The position numbers were made by a program, and so were the translations under genes. DNA of 64,000 nucleotides from Cinclus cinclus (taxonomy: Eukaryota; Chordata; Aves; Passeriformes; Cinclidae): assembly GCF_963662255.1 (NCBI RefSeq), contig NC_085055.1, positions 7,485,602 through 7,549,601 on the forward strand. Reading direction: 5' to 3'. This document shows positions 24,821 through 36,190 of the stretch, piece after piece; position 1 is the first letter of the stretch, and the number at the start of each line of letters is the position of its first letter. The notes below the pieces were generated by a model. It had not been told where the DNA came from. It saw nothing but the letters and a program-made list of their open reading frames with translations, and did not search any database.

Positions 24821-26454
24821 AAAAGTCTTTCATTAGAGTGATTGAGAAAAATGATGCATTTGGGGAGGTGTCAAAGGGGAGGCATTAAGAGATATTAGAG
24901 ATACCAGTTGGAGTTAGAAGAATGGTTTAAAGTAGGGAGAAAAAGGCAACCTTGAACTTATTTCTGAGAAAAGCTTTTATAGTAAACCTTTGAGTACTGT
25001 GAAATTCAGTGGACACCAAGTCTATGCAGTTGAACTAGGGACATTGTCTTTCAAAGGAGTCATCTGCTCATTATTCTTTGCACAGTTGTTTTTGAGAAGA
25101 ACAAGGTTTCAGAGTAGATAAAAATTTTCTGGTTTTTTCACTAACAACAAAATATTAATATATACATATATACATATATATATGAAAGATCTCTATGCTT
25201 TGTTAGCTTAGATATTGTTTAGAATTTTATACATGCTATAGGTACTTCATGCAAATGCTGGCGAATCCTGAATTGGATTTTTAGTTTTTATATTGATTCA
25301 TGGAAGACCCTTGTGCATTGTTTATAACCCTGTGGGTTTCAGTGCTTTTAACAATACTGAAGAGGTGTTCTTGTGAAAAGGGATAGATTCTGTCAGTGGG
25401 TGATTGGAAGGAGCCTAATTGCTTTTTTGAGTTGTAAAATTCACATCCATCAAGACAACACACATAAATCTTAAAAGGAAATCTACTTGTTCATAAACCT
25501 GTAGGAAACTGTTATATTGTCAATTATCACATATTATCAAAGATGGTCATACTGTCAGTTGTCTCACAGCTTGCTAAGTGTCAGTGGCTTAATGACAGTA
25601 CTGCAGACATCTGTGTCTGTCATGTGGAATGTCGGAGGCACCTTCAGGAGGCTCTCCTGAACTTTTGCCTGCTCTTCCTGATTCTCTCAATATTTTCTTG
25701 CTGGCTCCCAGCCCTTACTTCACCTGGACCTCTTATGCCATTGGTTTCTTACAATGAACGAAGTTGACAAGGGAAATAATAGGAGGAAAAACATCCCTGA
25801 AAATAAAATTGAATATTTTATTTATTGTCTCCCGTTGGTGATCAGAACCTAAGTTTACAAAACATTTTGCCCAAATGCTTTTTACATCTTGTTTTTTATA
25901 TATACCATTGTTAAGTTGTATTTAACAGAGAGTTTGCTTCTTTACCTGCTTCTAACAGAAAAGATAAGGAATATCAAAACCTAGTAATGCATTTTCTTTC
26001 ACCGTTTTGTGGCTCAGTGGACATTTGGCTGTCTATTGAGTCTTTTCTCCAGGGACTGAAAGAAGAGGTTGCAATTGGTTTCCCCTATCTGGGTTCAAGC
26101 AGCCTTGTTTTATGGGTCACAGATTTGTTAATCTCAGCGGGACAGGTCAAAAGGAACAAAGGCTGGGACTTCAGCAGGCTACCTGTTTTAAACTTTAAAA
26201 CCCCATTAGATACTCTAGAAAACTTTATTTCTGCAATTATTGTAAAAAGCCATGCAGAAAAGAGTGGGAAAAGTACAGATAGTTATTGTAGGTTATAAAT
26301 GTGACAGTATCTGGTTGATTTCCCCCTGACCTGCCCAAACAGAAAACTGGACTCTCACCAAAATGACCTACACTGCAGAAAATATCAAAATTCTAGGAAA
26401 AAAAATATTTAAAAGCTGTCAGTTGTTTTCTTCCTTCAGTTTTTCAATTGAAAT
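24821..26454. other. Unique noncoding DNA with an AT microsatellite
   Basis: AT-rich DNA containing a TA/CATATA microsatellite at 25153-25183. A 103-codon plus frame at 25987-26298 crosses non-repetitive sequence but has no recognised domain and no supporting splice sites. Confidence 0.55.
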
Positions 26455-26495
26455 TCCCTTCCCCCCCCCCCTTCCCGCCCCCCCCCGAAGGAAGG
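26455..26495. repeat. C-rich tract with G-quadruplex / i-motif potential
   Basis: A run of 11 C (26461-26471), then TT, CCC, G and a run of nine C (26478-26486), preceded by CCCTT and followed by GAAGGAAGGGGG. The minus strand therefore has at least four G-tracts of three or more with short loops, the standard condition for a G-quadruplex, while the plus strand could form an i-motif. The G-rich end downstream could also fold back on the C-tract. Homopolymers like this are prone to sequencing and polymerase errors. Confidence 0.85.
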
Positions 26496-29400
26496 GGGAA
26501 AATGAGGAAAATAATTGTTTAGTCCTGCCTACACTTGCATGGTCTTTAATAGTGAGAAGAGATGGGCTGCAGAGAGAGGCAGAATAGGACAGTAGTTCAT
26601 GCTGTGAAGGACAATTAGGGAGGAACCTGTGCCAGATGCATAATCAGTTACTGAGTGAGGTGAAAGGCCAGGAGAAAACCTCCAGCAGAGAGGCCACCAG
26701 CGGTATGAGGGAGTCCAAAAGAAGTCCTCCTTGCATAGAGATGGATTGCATGGCTTGAGATAATCTGTCAGAAATCCATCACAGATGAAGCTATGCCAAA
26801 GAAGTGACCTTAGGTAAAAGGAAAGAGGAAATTCAGAAAAACACCTTCAGTATTAGCCCCTTTCTGCAGTGGAATGAAGACAGTTATCCCCAGCACCTGG
26901 CAGCTCCAGGCAACCACGGCTGGAGTCTGGTTTTGGAAGTCAGGAGACAGTGAGAGTAGGCTCAGCCAGTCCAGTGCCTGCAAATGCACAGAGAATAGGA
27001 GGTAGGGTGACAGGCTGTTACTTTTTTTACTGGTTTGATTCCACTCAATACCATCTTGTTCTGTGACCAAACCATCTGTTACTTGGGCAATGATAATGAA
27101 AGATCCAGACTTAAGGCTGAGTACTTACTAAACAAAATTTGGTGACTTGGCTCTGTGATATGTAATAAATGTAATAAAGCAGGGAATTAACTTGCTTAGT
27201 TTGGTCTTATTTCTGATACAGTCACTGCTGTAGTCACTTTTCATTTCCTACTATGAAAACTTGCTTGACTGAACAAATTAAGATTATTCAGTATGTGAGG
27301 TCCCATCTGTAATATACTGACAGGTATCTTTATCATTGGAACAGGCTAAATGTTTTCTACGAGTTAAAAGTATGAAAACTACCCATATTTCTGGTAAATA
27401 CTACCAGAAAATAATTACACATCACATTGTGTGGTACAGTAGTTAAGCTCTTCTGTTTGCCGGAATCATATTCCTGGTGATTTGAAAGATTAAATCTAAT
27501 TTTTAAAACTTTCTAGAATAAAATGTGTGGAGCAAGCACCCCTGCTTTGAGATTACAGGATGATGTGTGAACTATTTATTCAGTTCCATTTTTTCCAAGT
27601 GTCCAGTAAAATTGTAAATTTTTCTTATTCTGATTATTTGAACATAGATAAGACAAAACAGCCCAATCATATGATGTCTAACATTTTCTTTCAAACCTCT
27701 ATTGCCTGAAAATAGTGGGTCAGAATTACAGAGTCTATGTCTAAACATCTCCAAATCTGAAATGTGGATCTGGGACTACTTGAATTGTCATTGGAATTCC
27801 TCCTGGCTTTTTACACATCACGCATCTTGGGTAGAGCACATGGTCTATGTGTAAGTGAACTTTCCGGAATCCCAGAATAATCTGGGCTATTTACTACTGT
27901 GCTTGGAACACTGCATCTCTGGGTGCTGCTGAGACTTACATATTAACAATACTGATATTTTGCAGCCTGGGTAGCTTGAGCTCACCTTGAAGTGTAAACT
28001 GAAACAAGGTCAGCAAGATCCAAAGACGCAGTAGGATATGGCAGATTTTGGACACAGTATTGTGGGAAACGATTCCAGTTTAAACAAAACAAAGCAAAAC
28101 AAATCCTCTAAAGCTAGAGAAATAATCATTAACTCCTTTGTGATACAGGATTTCTTTGGTTCAGAAGATATCTTCTTCTCTTTTCCCTGCCTTAGATTTT
28201 CAAGAGGGCACAAATACACATCGCACTTGCTCTGCCACCTTAAACTTCGGCTGAGGGAGGCACGGGAAATGCTTAGAGCAGAGTCATGGAGAGGGCAAGG
28301 TTTTAAATAAAAATTGCATTGCAACACAATGCAACTCTTCAGGAGTATGTATCCTGTACAATACAATCCCTGTCCCTGAAATCTTCAAGGTGACCTCCCA
28401 CTTGTGTTGGAAAAAAGTCTTTGGGAGGGACCACCCGGATAGGAGCTGGAGCTCTAAGTGTTGCCTTGTAGGTCCAGTAGAGTTCAGGAATGTCCCTGTT
28501 TAAATAGCTTTGTATTTTTTGTTTTAATTGTTCTCTCTGCTCTGAATAAAAAAATGAACAATAATAGAGCTGTGTGAGATTGAAATATATGAATCCGTAA
28601 TAATTTCCCTCGGCTTTCAGAAAAGCTAAAGAGTAAATATCAAACCGCTCAGAATTAGTGATCTCTAAGTCTTCTGTCTCTTCTGACCCTTTTTAATTCT
28701 AGTCATACATTGTAGGTGCCACACTGCTACAAAGCAGCATTTAAAGTGATCTGAGCGCTATTGTGGTGCTTTTGGGTCATCAACTCAAGAGAGCTACTTT
28801 TAGGCCAGCAATTGTTCATTCCCCCTTTCTGTCTCCTAATTTGCTTTCATTTTTTCACTTATTTTGGTGTCGTTTGTACAGTAAGTTTGCTCAAGATTTA
28901 TAACTAGTTATCTCATTCTTTGTCCTCATTATTTCAAACAAATAAAAATTAAGAACGCAACACTACAAAAATAAGCCAATTCTGTTGTGAAAGTAGCCCA
29001 GAAAAACTTCTTTTGCTTGTTCAAGTTATACTAGAAATTATAATTTCAATCCATTAATGATAAATCTACTATAGTGTTTTATGGTAATTTTAGTGTGAGT
29101 AAGTTAAAAACAACAGTGAACAAATTAAGTTTAAATATTTTCTGCAGTCACACTAAAAACAGACTTCCTGTTACAGTTTATGGCATTTTCTGAGCAAACA
29201 GACTAAAGGCAAATGTGCCTGTTGAAATCTCAGCTCTCTTCTGAAAATGTGTTAGTTTTGGCATCTCCTCAGTTTAAATACTGTGCATTCTGCTCCACTT
29301 TCTGCATTTCAAGAAAGTCAGATTCTCTTCCCCCCGCCTTCAATGCAGTCTCTTTAATTTTTTTCCAATAATATTGCAGTACTCAGTACTCATTTTAAAG

Positions 29401-32038
29401 ATAGATAGATTTTTTTTTCTCATAAAGAACAACATTGTGGGGTAAAAAAACCTGCTGGATGTGATTTCAAAAAATGTCAAAATATGTCAAACGTAGAAAC
29501 CACTCAAGGGTTTCATTAACTGAAGCTTTGGTGATAAGTGTCATCTTGTCAGAGACCCACCCATCTCTCCCAATACATTACCAAATGTACTAATTTCCTT
29601 GCTGAGCTTGATGTTTATTGTATAGCTGAAATTGAAAATGGTCGGTAATGGAGTGAGCTTCAATCCAAGACCAATTCTGAATCTAAATTACTTGCTTCAT
29701 TCAATAGCATTGACAGAGGAGAGCTTTGTGCACCTTGTACCTAATCAACCCTTACTGTGACCCTAAATTCAGCAGTCTTCAGAGATTAATAATAAAATCC
29801 TCAGTTCAAACAAGTATTTGCCCTGAACAAGTTGCCCATTTCTTATGCTGAAAATGAAAGTATGTGACATTTTTTAAAGCTCTGCATGTTGTGGACCATC
29901 ACTAATTTTTGATCTTTGGTCTAAGGAGGCATATTTATGAGTAGAAATCCCATGTAGACCTGGGATATGTTTTCTTAAAGAAAACATCTTTTTTGAAGGA
30001 ATGATTTTAATTTTATTCTGTTGTAAAATAGAAGCTAAATTACATCATTTTACACATGTGAGATAAGTGCCAAAAGGTATTTTTGTCCGTACTCAAGTCT
30101 ACTTCTGTAGATAAATAATTAAAGTTAATACATTAAGAAAAGTATATGTAACTTCATTTTAATTGTTTTATCATTCATAAATAATTTTTAAGCTATTGAT
30201 TTACCCAGAAAATTTTCATGGGTCACAAAAGCATGTGGGCTGTTGTATTTTGGACTTTGCTTTATCTATCCCACAGATGGTGCAGCAGGTCATTGTGGAG
30301 AGTACTTGGTTGCTAATTTGGAATCTGAATTGAAGTATTTTGAGACAAATGGGGAAAGTTGACTGCATTGGAATAACAGGAAAAAGTCCCGACCGGAAAA
30401 CGGTGATCCAAACTGACGGGGCAGAATGAAATTTCCTTTTGTTTAGCAACATCCAATTTCAGTGCAGGAGACCATGAGATGGTCTGTAGGAGCTGGAAAG
30501 TGCAAGCTGCAGGCAGCCCAGGAAGCAGAGTTTTCTGCCTGCTGTAGGTGAAATTCCTGAGTATGAGGAGAGGAAGAGCCAGATGATGTTGCAGTGGAGT
30601 TACCACGCTGCTCTCCTTCAGCAGAGGGCAGGAGCGAGGCTTGTGACACAGCCATGGGTATTTGACTGTTGACTCGGCTGAGGAAAAGTGAGAGAAATGT
30701 GAGAGTTTACCTGCCCCAGATGTAGCTATTCGCTAGCAGCAGCTGCTGGATTTGTCAGTGAAGCTGTACAGAAGGGTGTGGTTCAGCTTGCCTTTTGCTG
30801 AATCCTTTCTTTTCCCCAGCGTTCCCCAGACATGGCTTTGTTGGTGGACTTTGGCCACGATGTCTGTCCTGTGGCCGCAGGTCCTGACCATCTCCTTGGA
30901 GGGGTGGGCTGGAGTGGAGCAGCTGAGTTATGACCCACAGTCCCAACTGCTTTGGAAATCAGAAAGAACTACTTACAATGAGATCATGTATCCTGAACCC
31001 AGTGAACAATATTAAATGGATTAATAAATATAATAAAAGCAATAATAATATATTGTAGCTGAAGCTAGTTAGCATGCTTGGGATGTGCTAAAATTCTTTC
31101 ACACTACAGCTGATGAGAGGGAATTTTTAAATTTTTGGGGGTAAGCAAATACATGTGAATACAGTTCCTCTAATAATCCACAGTAATTTCTGAGAAGGCA
31201 TCAACTCTTGAATAATTTCTGCTCAGGCTTACATGCATAACTAATGTGGTTATTGATTTAGGACACTAAACAGCACTTTGTCCTGGATGTTTATTGGCTG
31301 AAAAAGGGAATGTGTAATTATTATTCTCTCTTACATGCAGATTCCAACAGAAAACCAGATTCTTTCTATACTTAGTGGGCTGTTAGTTGAGTATTTATTG
31401 AACTTCTTTTTGAAGAAATTATAAGTAATCTACCTTATCTTGTCATGCACTGGAGTCCACTGACCTCTCAGCTTATTTTTTCCTCTCCAGGATTATTGTT
31501 ACCTCTTTAATTTCCTTCATTCCTGTGTTCTTTTAAGAACCTATCAGCTGGTGACACAGCTGAACTCATCTTGTAATAAACCTCCCACATATTTTATCCA
31601 TATTTTAATCAGATATTACTTCTCTATTGATATCTTAACATATCACTTAAGTACCATTTAGTACCTGATATTTATTAGGTATTTAATTTATTTAATGGTG
31701 AAGTGATTATTACTTGCTTGCTTAGTAACAAATGACTTTATCTGACACACACTTCAAGTGTTTTGCTGGCCTGTGTTTGGTGGAAGGCAGTTGGCTGTGG
31801 GCTTTTTTCCCTTATCTAAACCAGATATGATTTGAGGCTTAATTCAGCATCTATCCAGCATTTTGAGAATTTGTAATTCCAGCTAATCCATGTATGTGTG
31901 TTTGGACACAGGTGCTGGAGTTTTGTTCATCTCAGCAGTAGTTCTAGGGTGAGTTCATAGCTCCAAAGTCAGCTCCTGTGGAAACACAAATGTGTGTATG
32001 GACATAAATATGCATCCTGTATGTGACTGAACTGAGCT

Positions 32039-32040
<2 letters not shown>
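26496..32040. other. Unique noncoding DNA, no gene seen
   Basis: Mostly unique. A 118-codon minus frame at 28010-28366 and a cluster of overlapping minus frames at 30216-30655 have no recognisable domains; the latter sits in a locally GC-richer stretch (30400-30940). No repeat family was identified. Confidence 0.55.

Positions 32041-32083
<43 letters not shown>
32041..32083. repeat. Poly-T run of 43
   Basis: Forty-three consecutive T, the longest homopolymer in the window. It could be the poly-A tail of a minus-strand retrocopy lying to its right, but no TTTATT (reverse of AATAAA) lies close downstream, no target-site duplication is visible, and the adjacent sequence is not recognisable. Length in the assembly may not be exact. 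A plus frame starting at 32023 gains its poly-Phe start only from this run. Confidence 0.95.
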
Positions 32084-32084
<1 letters not shown>

Positions 32085-34543
32085 TGAACCATTCTTTTGT
32101 GCTTATTCCTTTCACTCCTTTCTCTCATGGGACAAGTTCTTTGAAGGTTTTCCCAGAAGTAAACTTTTTCTTCTATTTCAGTTTGTTTTGGAGAAAGTCA
32201 CTGCTGTTTTGCTGTTTTGGAATGAGAGCACCTTTAAACTGGGTCCTGAATATAATTTCCAATGTTACTGCATAAATTTAGCCCTTTGGTTTTTTCCCAA
32301 CTATTTGATTTCAATCATTCATGACGTTTATAGAAGAAGATGCATCTTACGAAAGAAGGATCTCTGATGGCTGCTGGACACGTCCATGTCAGGTCTGAGC
32401 CATGCAGAATACATTTGAAGCATTCTTCTCACAGTTGAAGGTCTTCACAGCTGGTTGTTCCCAAAATGCTCTGAAACAAAGGAAAAACAGGTGCAAGATC
32501 TTTTGGGAACAGTCTTCAGGACAGTTGATTCTTATACCAGTTTTGCTGATGACAGTTGATTTTCCAACTGTGTTATGTTAGCAAATAGTCCAAGGACTGA
32601 TGAAGACAGAGCAGAAAATTTTGAATTGTCTTTTTGGTACCAGGATTAATTTCTTTTCTGTGGGCACTAGCCAAAACTTCCTTTTTTCTACTCTGTTTTT
32701 GTACTCTGAGAGTGGTCTGGCTCTAGGAATTTTGTTAGATGTATTCCTTCTCTTTGGAGCAGTTTGCAAAACTATGACTTGGTTTCACTGATTCTTATCC
32801 CAGTGTAATTATTGATCCTCTTAGGGTTCTTGTGTATGCAAAGTATTGGTGCTTATTGAGCCTTGGCTGGTATGTGGCCAAGGAATGGTCAGATCTTGCT
32901 CTGCTCAGGAGTACAGTTACTGTGCACCCTGCTCATTGGTTTAGTTCTGCTTTTGGAACAGTTGGCTGGCTCCTTACATGAATCCTAACTTTTGCACTTC
33001 ATGGTTCCAGTGTTGCAGACTTTCCAGAAATAGTGACTCCTGTTCAGACAAGTCTAGTCCATCATAGAAGTCATGGAATTTTGTAGCTGAGTGTACTGAA
33101 TGTTTTTGTCTCTTGAAGAATTTTCCCATTATTGTGGGCTTTTTGCTAGACCTAAAGAATGATTTTTTTTTCTTCTGAAATTGATTTTCACCTCTTTCAG
33201 TCTTTTATTAAAAGGTGCTCCTTTTTTCTATATGGTTTTTCTGAGAGTTTTATTGAACCCAAATGTGCTCTTTGATCCCAGGTAGAGATCTGTTTTTCTG
33301 TGGGAACTTAGGCTTTTTGAGGATTAGAATTTTTCCAGGATGGGTCAGGCCCTTAAGGATCATTCTATTTATGCACATATTTTCCTCATAGATCCAGCCT
33401 TTACCCAGGTCTCTAAATTCTCTGTAAGACACTGGGAGGATAAATGAGCCACATACAATATAAAATCTCTCACTGAAGTTCTATATATCATATTGCACGC
33501 TATTAGAGCTGGCAGTAATAGAACTAATTTTCATGCTGTCTAACCAGCAAACTACCACAGATTTTGCTATCCAATAATTGATCATGCAATCAATTATTCA
33601 TCTGAGCTGAAGACATAGCTGGCTAATAGATGTCAAAGTCAATTTTCCAGCATTAAGCTGATAACAAGAATGGTTATCACTTAACATACCTTAGGAAACA
33701 CAGGAACTGAGCTAGATATATCAAACTCACAACAAATTTAAGGAGACTGAAAATCTTGAAGATTTACTAATGTTTCTTTTCCCTGAGTGTTATGGGATTA
33801 TGGAAAGTCAAAAAGGTATATTTGGCTTAATGATGCCTAGATATTTTAATGATTTACCATTAATTATTAGCTTTGTGGGCTGGAGGTTATCATTTGGACA
33901 TTTTAGCTGCATATTTCCTGTGAGACACGATGATTTCAAGATGTGAGCAATGCTACTGCCATGGTGGGCAGGTGAGATGAGACTGTGTAAAGACTGAAAT
34001 TTAGAAAAATATATCCCTATTTGGTGAGCCTTGTTTTGACTTCTCTGTTGCCTTTTTTTTTTTGTATTTTCGAAGTTAACTGATTTTAACTCTTGAATTC
34101 TTGTAACTTTTCTATATATTTCAGGTTTTAGTTGTTATTTCTTATCCCATGCTATTATACCAAAAAGTGAAGTAGAAAGGAATGAACACACAACAAGTAT
34201 ATCTCTTTAAAATTCTGAGTTGAACTGGAAGGTCTATGTGCTCCCCATTCACTACAACTAGCAGTGAGTCATCCTAAGAGTTTCTGCCTGATGGTAAAAC
34301 CCAGAGGTTATCAGTGGTTAACCCAGTCTACCAGTTTGGGTAATCTCCCTGCTTATGGATTCGTGTTCAGTCTTAAAGCAGCAAAATATTAAACATTGGA
34401 AGATGATAAGAGATGTGGGCAGAGGTAAAAAGCAAGCAAACCAGAGCAGAATTTTAGTTACGCTGCAAACTACAGAGGGATGATGGGAGGGTTAAAAATC
34501 CAGAAAGCTGCTTTTATTGCAGAAATGCTGATGTCTAAACAGT
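32084..34543. other. Unique noncoding DNA, no gene seen
   Basis: AT-rich sequence. Frames of about 60 codons overlap on both strands at 32578-32791. No domain, exon or repeat recognised. Confidence 0.55.
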
Positions 34544-34730
34544 GGTTGGAGCCCGGTTATGCTGTCCCTGGTATAAATAAAGAAGAGATGTCCCCACCCC
34601 CAAAGAATTTATACTGTCAGTAGGCATTCAAATAAGAGAAAGAGAACAGAGGAAGGGATTTGCCAAAATCACTCTGGAGGTCGCTGGCAGAGTTGAGATA
34701 AAACTGGGAATCATGATGCAAAGCTTATTC
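34544..34730 (+). mobile_element. MIR-type CORE-SINE relic, with 3' region
   Basis: This has the same family architecture as the relic at 24663-24820. GGAGCCCGGTTATGCTGT and GGTATAAATAAAGAAGAGA correspond to the 'ggagccc.gttgtgctaggcgctgtacaaa' part. CCCCAAAGAATTTATACTGT corresponds to 'ccccaaagagcttacaatct'. GATTTGCCAAAATCACTCTG, then a GTCGCTGGCAGAGTTGAGAT phrase, corresponds to the MIR 'gacttgcccaaggtcac ... agtggcagagc' segment. The copy runs further toward the 3' end than the 24.7-kb copy. The two copies share no flanking DNA, so they are independent insertions. Confidence 0.75.
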
Positions 34731-36139
34731 TGTGATCAGTATTGGTTTTCTTGACTGATCCGATGAATATAATAAATTGAATCAGCTCTACACCTCGACA
34801 TGGCAGGGGTCCCTATGAGCATTACCAAGGACACCAGGTAGATAATGCTGTCAATGCTAAAGTGCTGTTGCCTTATAGCTAAAGGTGCTATGGAGGTGGC
34901 TGCTCGGTTCCCTTAGCCTTTCTCAGCTTTCTCTTCTTCTCATTTTCTGATGAATCAAAAATATTTTTTTTAGATTCTAGGAGTTGTTTTTGGATCTTAC
35001 CCTAAAATAAATGACATAGTTAAAAGTGACTCTGTTACTGGAGGTAGTATTATTTATTCTTCCAGGCACAAAGACACAAAGGGTAACCTCTGTGTTGGAG
35101 TTTTCTTGCATTTTTTTCCTCTCTCTGTTGGACCCCTAATAGTGATTGAACACATTTATTTATGAGGCTCAAAATGAAAATTTCCTTAATAAATAGAAAC
35201 AGCAGCAGCTACATTTTGTGACATTTATGCACATTTGCAGCTGTTTGGTTAATTGTAGTGTTTACAGGTACTGTCAGACACTTTTCTTATTAGAAAGCAT
35301 GAATACTTTAACCAAATGCCACAAAATAAAAAGTTACTTGGAATATGGTCCTGGGGGAGCTTCTGTACAGTCTTGTGGCCGTTCAGTGGGGAATGATGCA
35401 GACAGAGTAATGCATTTAAGAATCTGGATTGTAAAGTTCTATTAATGTGGTTGTTAATCTATCACTGAAAATTATTTGCAAAATTTGAGGCTTGTTGGAT
35501 TTTTTTATTGTTATATCTGCTCTTGGTATGTTGAAGTGTGAAATCCTCATCAGGCAGGAATTGACGCTGCTCTATTAACATTATAATAACAATGATGACT
35601 TACCACAGATCACCATTAAGATTCTATTTAAGTATTTTTAAGATTTTAGATTTTATGTTTTTTGGTACTATGACAGAACAGATCCAAAGCTAAAGGCATT
35701 GTTAAAAGTGAGTCAAAGGTAGTGGGTAATTCCTCACGTGAGTTTTTTCATAGATCCTCATCCTGCTTGCCCTTGAGTTTAGTTGATTACAGCAAAGAAT
35801 GATGGGCAGTCTGAACTTTGTTGGGCAGATGTTGTGGCCAGGCAGATCTATCCAAGCACTTCTTTGCCACATTCTCATCACCGTCCTTTCTAGAGAGTAG
35901 TGCATACATAAATATATATATATGTATATGTATATATGTATGGATTTGTGTGTGTGAATATAGAATATTCATTTTAGTTGTTTTTGTCTGGCACAAAAAT
36001 CTGTTAAACTACATTCATGAATTTGTAAAAATCATCACAAAGAGCACCAAGGCTTGAGAATAAATTGGGAATATTGGAAATCATGAACTTATCTCTAGCA
36101 AAGAATTAGAAGATAAAGTGGATGCATTGAAGTCTCCAA
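34731..36139. other. Unique noncoding DNA with a TA/TG microsatellite
   Basis: Contains an imperfect TATA/TATG microsatellite at 35905-35943 continuing into a short TG run. Open frames across it (35787-35996 and 35818-36057) encode repetitive Ile/Tyr/Cys strings caused by the microsatellite. Nothing else was recognised. Confidence 0.6.
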
Positions 36140-36190
36140 AGGGAAATCCTTCACCCAGAGTCACAGGGCTAACCAATGACTAAGAAATAA
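36140..36190 (+). mobile_element. Possible MIR core fragment
   Basis: The phrase CTTCACCCAGAGTCACAGGG followed by CTAACCAATGACTAAGAAA resembles the MIR core 'cttgcccaaggtcacacagctagtaagtggcaga'. Only about 45 bases align and divergence is high, so chance similarity is possible. Confidence 0.3.

Noticed and set aside
30216..30655. Cluster of three minus-strand frames of 70-97 codons
   Set aside because: They overlap each other in different frames, have no recognised domain and no splice sites; they reflect a locally GC-richer patch.
32023..32367. 114-codon plus frame beginning with a poly-Phe stretch
   Set aside because: The start and hydrophobic N-terminus come from the 43-T homopolymer; not a signal peptide.
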